A stretch of DNA of 64,000 nt. It comes from Puccinia triticina (lineage: Eukaryota; Basidiomycota; Pucciniomycetes; Pucciniales; Pucciniaceae). Location of the stretch: assembly GCF_026914185.1 (NCBI RefSeq), contig NC_070565.1:3534001-3598000 (forward strand), read 5' to 3'. Below are positions 56,460 to 64,000 of this stretch, piece by piece. The position numbers and the translations under genes are program-made. Under the pieces are notes generated by a model. The model ran no database searches. It worked only from the letters and a program-made list of their open reading frames with translations, and was not told the origin of the DNA. Position 1 is the stretch's first letter, and each line of letters begins with the position of its first letter.

Positions 56460-57110
56460 CCTCTTGGCGAGCTGGTAAATACATGTACACATGCTTGCCA
56501 AGAGGGAAAACTGGTATGCACACACCAGCTCGCCAAGAGGGATTCCTCTTGGCGAGCAGCCTCTTGGCGAGCAGGTATTCACACACCAGCTCGCCGGGAG
56601 GAATCCCTCTCGGCGAGCAGGTATACACACACCAACTCGCCGAGAGGGATTCCTCTCGGCGAGCAGGTATACATATACCAGCTCGCCGGTGCCCAAGAGG
56701 GATCCCTCTCGGCGAGCAGGTATACATATACCAGCTTGCAGCCCCCGAAAGGAATCCCTCTGGGCAAGCTAGTGAATGTACCTGCTCGCCAAGAGGGATC
56801 CCTCTTGGGCACCGGCGAGCTGGTATATGTATACCTGCTCGCCAAGAGGAATCCCTCTTGGCGAGCTGGTGTGTGTATACCTGCTTGCCAAGAGGAATCC
56901 CTCTTGGCGAGCTGGTGTGTGTATACCAGTGCTCGCCAAGAGGAATCCCTCTTGGCAAACTGGTGTTGTGTATACCAGTGCTCGCCGAGAGGAATCTCTC
57001 TCGGCGAGCTGGTATGTATACTTGCTCACCAAGATGAATCCCCTCTCGGCGGCAGGTATACGGATACCAGCTCGCCAAGGCCCAAGAGGGATTCCTCTTG
57101 GTGAGCAGGT
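56460..57110. repeat. Hairpin minisatellite (CTCGCCGAGAGG family), array 2
   Basis: Same unit as 45100-45645, about twelve palindromic units with matched-arm variants. Confidence 0.9.
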
Positions 57111-57419
57111 ACATACCTACAAAAAATAACTTGGCAGGTACCGCCGGTACCCGCCAAAAATACCCGGGTACCGCCGCCGCGGGTGCCAAGTACGGGTACG
57201 GGTATCTGTTTTGGGCCAAAAAAGCAGGCAGTACCCGGACACGCGGCGGGTACCCGGGTACCGATTGCCATCTCTACACCTGCGGGCGGGTACCTGTGGA
57301 AGTGCGCAGGTATCTGCTTGGTGCAGGTGTGGGTGTCCAGTCTGGGTCCGAATTCAGGCAGGTACCTGTGCACAAATCGCACAGCTCTGCTTGCCCCTAG
57401 TGCCCATTGGCGGGTACTA

Positions 57420-57786
57420 CACCACGGGTGCAACAAAATATTTTGAAAACCAGGTTGATTGGTTTTCAGAATATGTTTTTTAATTGAGTCCGGAGAACAA
57501 GTCTGACTAACCATTTTCAGATATTTCTAAAATATTTCTGGAACCACCTGAGGTGGTTTTACAAATATTTTGGATACCAATTTGGTTTGAAAAATATTTC
57601 CAGAACCATTTGAAATGGTTTTGGAAACCGTTTGGATGCTCCTTCTCTCACGGCACGGTTTTTGGGACCTTTTTAGCAACGGAATTTGTCCACAAACCAG
57701 ATTCAGACCAATTTGGTTCTGACAACAACTATCAAATCAATTTGGTTTTGACAACCATCCCAAAACCTTTTGGTGCACCCATGGTG
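57420..57786. mobile_element. TA-flanked MITE (CACCACGGGTGCA family, copy 2)
   Basis: Reverse-oriented homologue of 52750-53124, flanked by TA (57418-57419, 57787-57788). Inserted in the outer hAT element. Confidence 0.75.
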
Positions 57787-57926
57787 TAGGTACCTGTGGG
57801 TGGGTACCCGTGGAAGTCCGCAGGTAACAGCCAGCAGGTGAAGGTGTCCATTCTGGGTCAAAATTCATGAAGGTACCTGCACCTGCTGCGGGTACCCGGG
57901 TGCAAAGTGCCAGCTCTATATATTTC

Positions 57927-58642
57927 ATTCTATCATGTTTTTATCATAAATCCCAAAAAGCTCAAGATAATTTAGTGGTACACAAAAAGATACACCTTTA
58001 AGTTTGTGTGAAAAATTTCTTAGTTGCTGAATTCTTTTCACAAAATATTTGAAGTTCTGGGAAAAGTCCAGCGGAAAAAACCTCATATTAATCAGGTGTT
58101 GTGTATGACTTCAGAAAATATCCCCAAAATCATTTGTGTACATATGGCTGAAAGTTATAAACAATTTTTGAAGGGTCCACCTAAGCCCCTGGCTCTGCAT
58201 GAGCACTCAGGTTGGCATCACTTGGCTCAGTGATGAAAAAGGTGACACACCAGAACACATTTGTAAATTTGTGTGACACATTCTTCAGCTGCTAAATTTT
58301 GTCCCAAGGGAGTTAGAATTCTGGGAAAAGTCCAGGGGAGCCTCATATTACCCAGGTTTTGTGAATGAATTCAGAAAATCTCCTTGAAATGATTTCTGTA
58401 CTGATGGATGAAAATTAGATATAATTTTTAAAGGATTCAGCTAGTTTGCCCCTGGTATTGTGGGGCACTCATCTTGGCATGATATGGCTGCATGATGGTC
58501 TATGTGTCACACAAACGTGCGCGCGTACGTTTATGTGACACAATGTGTCACAGAAACCCACACAGGTTACATGGTTTTGTGACAGTTGGCCCCACAGCGC
58601 CAAAGTCAAACTGTAGTACCAGAGCAAAATCAGACCTCCCAC
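57927..58642. other. Unassigned spacer with internal duplication
   Basis: Two related ~220-base stretches (about 58000-58235 and 58245-58475; both with GGGAAAAGTCCAG and CAGAAAATNTCC) form a degenerate direct repeat. No gene seen. Confidence 0.5.
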
Positions 58643-58969
58643 TAGAGCTGACACTTCACACCCGGATGCCCATGGCGGATGTGGGCACCTACCTGAATTT
58701 TGACCCAGAATGGACACCTGCACCCGTACCCGGCACCCGCTGGCAGTTACCTGCGTACTTCAAGCTCCATGGGTACCCGCCCACAGGTACCCAGTACCCG
58801 CAAACGGGCACTAGGGGAAGCAGAGCTGTGCAGAATGGCAATTTGTGTGTGGGTACCTGCCTGAATTTGGACCCAGACTGGACACCTGCACCTGCACCTG
58901 GTGGATACCTGCGCACTTCCACGGGTACCCACCCGTGTACCGGCCAACGGGTACTAGGGACCAGCTCTA
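58643..58969. mobile_element. hAT-like MITE with perfect 8-bp target duplication
   Basis: Starts TAGAGCTGACACTTCACACC and ends GGGACCAGCTCTA, flanked by CCTCCCAC (58635-58642, 58970-58977). The interior has two imperfect inverted copies of a GGGTACC-rich block. Confidence 0.9.
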
Positions 58970-59192
58970 CCTCCCACAGTTTCACTACACTCCATCCAAA
59001 GCTTTGACCATGTGTAATAGAAACAACTTAAAAAGAACTGGCAGCTTTTTGGGTGTGCCCTGAAAATAAATACAAAAACCGTCTCAGAGAAACCTACTGG
59101 GTATGGGTTTCCAAAGAGGTCAAAAACCATGATAATTGAAATATGAGGAGCTTTGGTCAAGCTTGAGGATCGAGGAAACCTTATTATTAAAT

Positions 59193-60183
59193 GGGTTTAC
59201 TTTGCACACAGGGGGAAACTCGTTGCGCACGGAAATTTTTGTTGACTTGACATTGCTTGATGTCAAGCCCCCCTCCGTGCACGCCAAAAGCTGTCCCCAG
59301 AAAACAATCTGCACACAGGGACCCTGTGCGCAGGGTTTGTTTTGGATGGCTGATGTTTTTCTTCTTCTAGGTTATTGCACCTCCAACACAATCAACCTCG
59401 CCGGACCTAGGCCAGCCCTACAATGAAGATTATGAGACAGAGTTTCTCAGCAGCATCTTTGAGCGATTCCAGAAGCTCCTGACAAGCGAGAAACCAAGTT
59501 ACATTTCAATGTTTGGCAAGCTGCTCAATCAGAGCCATGTGCTCAAACGAATTGAAGATCCTGTCAAAAAACCTCACAAGGGACGCCCCACAGGAAGTAA
59601 GAACAAACCTAAACAGCCCAAAAAGTCAATGAAACGCAATCCCCCGGCATGGGAACATCAACTACTTGCAAAGCAACGAGGTCGGCCCCCAAAGGCCAAA
59701 GCAGATAAACCTCTTCCCACAAAGAAGAGAGGCCAACCTGCAAAGTCAAAGGTAAAGTCCTCAATCTCTGCGCATTTCTCTCTATTGACCTGTCCTGTCT
59801 CCAAATGCGTACAGAGAACCACAAAGAAGAAGGTTCAGAAGGCCCAGATTGATACTTCCGAGCACGACAGCACATCAGAAATTGCAGTGTAACACTGCGC
59901 TGTTGGTTTGTTTTCAGCTTGCTTTTTCATTTTTTCTCTCTTTCGAATGCATGATCATTTCTTAATTTTTCATTTCAAAACTTATTTGTGCAGGGCCTAC
60001 AAGCAACCACTGTTGATATCATGAAAAAGAAGAAAAAAAATCAACTGCAAAACTGCCTGTGCGCAAACAAATTAGGTGTCTGGATTCTGCTTGTGCACGG
60101 AGGGGGGCTTGACCGGGAGCAATGTTGTGTCAACGGAAGTTGCCGTGCACAACCAGTTTCCCCCCGTGCGCAAATTAAACCCG
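59193..60183 (+). mobile_element. Compact Mutator-like (MULE) element
   Basis: Long (~140-150 bp) imperfect TIRs starting GGGTTTACTTTGCACACAGG, flanked by perfect 9-bp TTATTAAAT (59184-59192, 60184-60192). It carries one spliced ORF with AT-hook-like repeats; no catalytic transposase core. Confidence 0.85.
59371..59892 (+). CDS. AT-hook-like protein inside the MULE
   Basis: Exons about 59371-59750 and 59816-59892. A GTAAAG...TACAG intron lies between them, and an AG at 59369-59370 (CTTCTTCTAG) sits just before exon 1. Product: an acidic/aromatic stretch (YNEDYETEFLSSIFERFQKL) followed by basic repeats KGRPTGSKNKPK, RGRPPKAKADK and RGQPAKSK, which are AT-hook-type DNA-binding motifs. In fungal MULEs such a tail follows the transposase domain, so this may be the transposase C-terminus left after internal deletion. 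Whether it is translated is unknown; the first exon is not identified. Confidence 0.5.
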   Translation, partial: VIAPPTQSTSPDLGQPYNEDYETEFLSSIFERFQKLLTSEKPSYISMFGKLLNQSHVLKRIEDPVKKPHKGRPTGSKNKPKQPKKSMKRNPPAWEHQLLAKQRGRPPKAKADKPLPTKKRGQPAKSKVKSSISAHFSLLTCPVSKCVQRTTKKKVQKAQIDTSEHDSTSEIAV

Positions 60184-60454
60184 TTATTAAATTGGCCTGG
60201 TTTTCAGCATAGGTATGGCATACATTTTACACCGACATTGCACAACACATTTGGTATGATTCCAGTTCTTATCAACTTAATTTGTGGCAGACATGAAATT
60301 GCCTTCCAACCAGCATCTAACTGAGATCCAACCAAATCTATGACTGAGTTCAGAGATGGCACTCACACACAAGTGCCAAGGAAACTCCCATGGTGGATCA
60401 ACTGCATTTAACGTCACTTCTTGCTGAAAGTCACACTCCCACAGCCATCTTTAA

Positions 60455-60613
60455 GGCCCCATGTGGCTGACGCGTGATACATCATAAAAGGTCAAATTTT
60501 TGATGTGCAACCCAAAGTTTGCCCCCGTTTCCACCAAAACTTTAAGCCCCCCGGGGGTCGCGCGTCATCAATTCAACCATTTATGACGCATAACACGGCA
60601 GCCAAACAGGGCC
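60455..60613. mobile_element. PIF/Harbinger-type MITE with TAA duplication
   Basis: TIR GGCCCCATGTGGCTG and inverse CAGCCAAACAGGGCC, pairing imperfectly over ~38 bases, flanked by TAA (60452-60454, 60614-60616). The homologous Copia leader at about 44255 has a single TAA and no insert (an empty site). Confidence 0.85.
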
Positions 60614-60907
60614 TAAGCTTTTTAAGCTTATTTTTTAAAAATCAGAAACATGAATTTCAGTTGGGGAAATAAAATGTCACAATGTGAACCAGGCTAATGA
60701 GCCCTTCTATAACACAATCTTTGCAATGGCAACCACCACTACCACTACCACACCCAACAAATCTCCCAACACCTACAACAAAGCAAAGGTAAACAACTGG
60801 AGGTTAACCATCCAAACCAAACTCAAGGGCATGACCAAGCTGGACATCTGGGAAGTGGTTCACATCCCCTCTGACCAACCATTTCTTGGAACTGTTTGGG
60901 TATTTAG

Positions 60908-62443
60908 TGCTGAAGGTGTAATCCCTGTAGAAGGGAAAATGATCAGCAGTGCTCTCACTGCTGAGGTTTCTACTGCCAAATATGCTCAGCTTCCTGCTTC
61001 CAAGTATGCTCAGCTTCCTGCTGACAAGCATACTCAGCTGTCCCTTGATACAGCTGCTCATCAAAGTGCAGAAAGCAAGAAGAAAAGAAATGCACCAGAG
61101 GACTGGGGCATTCCTGCTAGGAGGAGAAAAGTATAGCTACTTTTCTTCCTGTCCTTTTGGTAAGCAGCAAAGGGTAGTTACGCTATGCGTAACACGTAGA
61201 TAATGGTAACATAGCAGAATTTTTGCCGTTATCTACACATTACATGTAACATTGGTGCAATTACGTTATCACACCACAGGAAGGCCCTTATTTTTATGTT
61301 ATTTACGTTATCAGGGCACGCATGGCCCCTGATAACAAGCAAATACCAAGGCAAAAACAGCCTAGTGGTCTGTTTTGCATTTTTTAAGGCAAAAACAGCC
61401 TAGTGGTCTGTTTTGCATTTTTTAAGGCAAAAACAGCCTAGTGGTCTGTTTTGCATTTTTTAAGGCAAAAACAGCCTCCAGTGGTCTGTTTTGCATTGGT
61501 TAAGGCAAAAACAGACTCCAGTGGTTTGTTTTGCATTGGTTAAGGCAAAAACAGCCTCAATTGGTCTGTTTCTGCGTTATCCAGCGGATAACGCAATAAC
61601 GGGCCGCTTTTTTGAGGCTTGTTACGTTACACGCGGGGCTTGAAATGACCCTGTTATTAGTAAAGTAACGGGGAGCCCTGGGTAAAGAGGGTAGTTATGT
61701 TACCCAAAAACGTCGGATAACGTAGAGTAATGTAACTACCCTTTGTTGTGATTAGGACTTTCCATTGGAACTAAGCATTTCTGCAAGGAGAAGAACAGTA
61801 TAGCTACTTTTCTCTCCTGTCCTTTTGATGAGGACTTTCCAATAAGAAATTACGCTGAGGAGTAATTCCTCAGCAGCATTTGTTTTACTATAAATACTGG
61901 GCTCTCTTTGCCCCTCTTGTACCTTCCTTCCTCACTTACACTCACTCATATATATACTCTCACTCTTATATACATCCACTCATCATCATCACTATAAACA
62001 ATGGTGGGCTGATGCGATGTGTTACAATATATGGGCTGATTTGTGTAACACATTGGCCGTTATTTTTAAGGAAAAACTGTCAATTGTAACAAAAAATATC
62101 AAATTTTCAATACTTTACAATAGATTACAATATGTTTTTGCCTGTATCAATGAAAAAAGGCCTGTATTGGCTGTTATATGAGGGTATTTTATGTTATTTT
62201 TTAAGCCACAAGGTTATAGTTAACTTTTGTTGGCAAAATCAATAACCATATTTCTGGTATTGTAACTTATTTTTCAATACTTTACAATACTTTAAGTTAA
62301 CAGGTAACTGTAACGGCCGACAATTGCTATAAACCTATATATAACACATCATTACCACTTTGTCTGGTAGCCTTGCTCAACAGACTTAGACTTATCAATC
62401 AAAAATATTATTATTATATAACTTGATAAGCACAACTTTAACA
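60908..62443 (+). repeat. Solo LTR with 5-bp target duplication
   Basis: Starts TGCTGAAGG, ends TTTAACA, flanked by TTTAG (60903-60907, 62444-62448), exactly interrupting the Copia frame. A TATAAATA box near 61890 is followed by a pyrimidine-rich start region. Contains the family-B MITE at 61168-61748. Confidence 0.8.
61168..61748. mobile_element. MULE-like MITE (family B, copy 2) with internal tandem repeat
   Basis: Ends CAAAGGGTAGTTA and TAACTACCCTTTG. About five ~38-40 base tandem units (AAGGCAAAAACAGCCTAGTG...) expand the centre at 61346-61575. Target duplication not evident. Confidence 0.65.
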
Positions 62444-62767
62444 TTTAGGAAGGAATTTAATGCCAGTACCTTGTGAAATTCAAGGCCCAAGGCAGCACTG
62501 AAAAGGAGGACATTGACTTCAATGAATCCTATGCCCCCACTGTTTGATCCTCTGCTCTTTGTGCAGCCCTCACTCATGGCGTGAAATCCTGGATGAAGAT
62601 CTACCAGATGGATGTCCAATGGCAAAACACCTTCCTCAATGGCAAGTTGGAACAGGTAGTTTGTTGAGGTTTTGTGTTCCTTTTTCTTTTTTTTTCTGTT
62701 TTCAGTGTGCTTCCAACCTATCACTTGTCTTTCAGCTTTCTTCATTCTGTGACATTTTGTATGTAGT

Positions 62768-62975
62768 CACCTAGCTCAACAGGCATGCATGGAAGTCTCT
62801 TTTCCTCATCCTTCCACGCACGTACTCATCATCTTTGTCCGTTGAGCTAGGTGAGTAGCTTTTTTTTCTTTCTCTCTTTTGTTTCCTTCTTTCTCTTTCT
62901 TTGTTGTTGCAATGAACATCATCCTTCCACGCACGTACTCATCATCTTTGTCCGTTGAGCTAGGTTCATTGCAAG
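62768..62975. repeat. Direct repeat of the CATCCTTCCACGCACGTACT block
   Basis: A ~50-base block ending in CCGTTGAGCTAGGT occurs at about 62799-62851 and 62917-62966, each next to CTAGCTCAAC-type words. Confidence 0.65.
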
Positions 62976-63116
62976 ATAGTTCACCTTTGTTTTCCTCAGG
63001 GACTATCTACTCTGCCCTGTCTGAGGCTGTAAAAATTCATTTACAGACTTGCAGCCTCCTTGGATTTGGTACTTTGCTCTTGATGACTTCTTTGCTTCCA
63101 TCAAATTCTCCCCTTC

Positions 63117-63141
63117 CCCCCCCCCCCCCCCCCCCCCCCCC
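63117..63141. repeat. C homopolymer
   Basis: A pure C tract of about 24 bases next to the hAT element start. Length is likely unstable in sequencing. Confidence 0.9.
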
Positions 63142-63165
63142 AATCCCTGTCTCTTCATATCCAAT

Positions 63166-64000
63166 TAGAGATGGCAAACTGGTACCCGCGCGGCGGTACC
63201 CGGCACCCGCCGGCGGGTACTCATCAGGGTCGCGGGTACCGCTGCCGCGGGTGCCAAGTACGGGTACGGATGTTGGTTTTTGTGTGATTTTTAGGCGGGT
63301 ACCCGGGTACCGCCGCTTGATACCCGCCAATACTGCTACCTATTTTCCGCTGTGTATGTCCCCGACCCCCTTCTGGACTTGTCTCCTGCAAGTCCTGTGT
63401 GATATCCTCGGCTGCAGCGCCACCAGCTCGCCCACCAGCCCGCCAAGAGGGATTCCTCTCGGCGAGCAGGTATACACACACCAGCTCGCCGAGAGTTTGG
63501 AGAGCTGGTGTACACACACCAGCTTGCCGAGAGGTCGGAGAGCTGGTGTACACACAACAGCTCGCCGAGAGGTCGGAGAGCTGGTGTACACACAACAGCT
63601 CGCCGAGAGGTCGGAGAGCTGGTGTATGTACACACAACAGCTCCGAGAGTTCGGAAAGCTGGTGTACACACACCATGACCGGCTCGCCGAGAGGGATTCC
63701 TCTTGGCGAGCACCGGTATACATACACCAGCTCGCCGAGAGGGATTCCTCTTGGCGAGCACTGGTATACACACACCAGCTCGCCGAGAGGGATTCCTCTC
63801 GGCGAGCAGGTATACACCCACCAGCTCGCCGAGAGGAATGCCTCTCGGCGAGCTGGTGTGTGTATACCAGTGCTCGCCGAGAAGCAGGTATAAATCCTCT
63901 CTCGGCGGCAGGTATACTGATACCAGCTCGCAGAAGCCCCCTCTTGGCGAGCAGGCACATATCTACAAAAAACAACTTGGCGGGTACCGCCGGTACCCGC
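63166..64000. mobile_element. hAT-like element, truncated by window end
   Basis: Starts TAGAGATGGCAAACTGGTAC. The interior matches 44889-45871 (inverted), including the hairpin array at 63420-63960. The right TIR lies beyond the window; the sequence ends in the GGTACCGCCGGTACCCGC subterminal block. Confidence 0.85.
63420..63960. repeat. Hairpin minisatellite (CTCGCCGAGAGG family), array 3
   Basis: About ten palindromic units, inverted relative to array 1, including shortened units lacking one arm (GAGAGGTCGGAGAGCTGG). Confidence 0.85.

Larger units (their letters stand above)
55534..57276. mobile_element. Inner hAT-like element
   Basis: Ends TAGAGATGGCAAACGGGTAC and the inverse ending GCCATCTCTA, flanked by CACCTG on both sides (6 bp match, not the full 8). 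Contains a hairpin array and a snap-back MITE. Same family as 44889-45871 and 63166 onward. Confidence 0.75.
55491..57918. mobile_element. Outer hAT-like element of a nested stack
   Basis: Ends TAGAGCTGG and CCAGCTCTA, flanked by perfect 8-bp TATATTTC (55483-55490, 57919-57926). It is split by an inner hAT element (55534-57276) and a TA-flanked MITE (57420-57786). Confidence 0.8.
60395..62660 (+). mobile_element. Degenerate Ty1/Copia fragment (B), split by a solo LTR
   Basis: Homologous to 44219-44760. It reads NNWRLTIQTKLKGMTKLDIW, EVVHIPSDQPFLGTVWVF up to 60907, then resumes at 62444 (GAAGGAATTTAATGCCAG..., KFKAQGSTE-like, then the MDVQW region). Stops are common. It may continue at 63030-63165. 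Confidence 0.7.

Noticed and set aside
63224..63958. Long frames rich in SPRGIPLGE/LAERNPS-type repeats
   Set aside because: Same palindromic minisatellite translated; not conserved coding sequence.

Overview
This is eukaryotic nuclear DNA, most likely from a basidiomycete fungus. I favour a repeat-rich rust (Pucciniales), but that is an inference. The host genes have short GT-AG introns (mostly 60-140 nt) and fungal-type proteins. They sit in small islands separated by nested transposable elements. No bacterial operon structure, CRISPR array, rRNA or convincing tRNA was seen. Layout: (1) 1-14 kb holds three related genes (11-1726, 8344-9711, 12484-13901, all +) encoding proline/acid-rich proteins with ubiquitin-interacting-motif-like helices and a C-terminal hydrophobic tail. 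The third also carries a complete RING-H2 finger. ORC5 lies between the first two on the - strand (2343-4627), followed by a repeat-containing spacer. (2) 14.8-18.7 kb holds a divergent housekeeping pair: RCF2 (-, six exons, first coding exon only ATGAAG) and the GPI-transamidase subunit GPI16/PIG-T (+, six exons). (3) 18.8-31 kb is a retrotransposon/DNA-transposon cluster: LTRs in opposite orientation, a terminal-inverted-repeat (TIR) element holding a 33-bp minisatellite, a hAT-like element carrying a spliced 3' fragment of the cysteine desulfurase gene NFS1, MULE-like MITEs and a decayed Gag region. (4) 33-38 kb holds a small secreted-protein gene (-) and a complete eight-exon DENND6-family gene (-). 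(5) 38.7-50 kb holds CACTA-like elements, palindromic minisatellites, a duplicated 2.4-kb unit with a RING-H2 gene (one copy frameshifted, one intact) and a broken Copia polymerase interrupted by a hAT element. (6) 50.6-51.2 kb holds an exon pair of a possible TFIIS-N/IBD-like protein. (7) 51.8-64 kb is stacked transposons, including one nest four insertions deep, a compact Mutator-like element with an AT-hook ORF, a second Copia fragment split by a solo LTR, and a hAT element running off the window end.

How it fits together: the recognisable host genes act in separate processes (replication origin binding, respiratory supercomplexes, GPI anchoring, Rab activation). There is no evident pathway cluster. 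The most distinctive local theme is ubiquitin-related: a tail-anchored RING/UIM family at 0-14 kb and an unrelated RING-H2 pair at 41-48 kb. The most distinctive DNA-level theme is that several non-autonomous transposons carry palindromic (hairpin-capable) minisatellites whose two arms change together. Exon boundaries were placed by hand from splice signals, reading phase and family resemblance. No alignment or database search was run.
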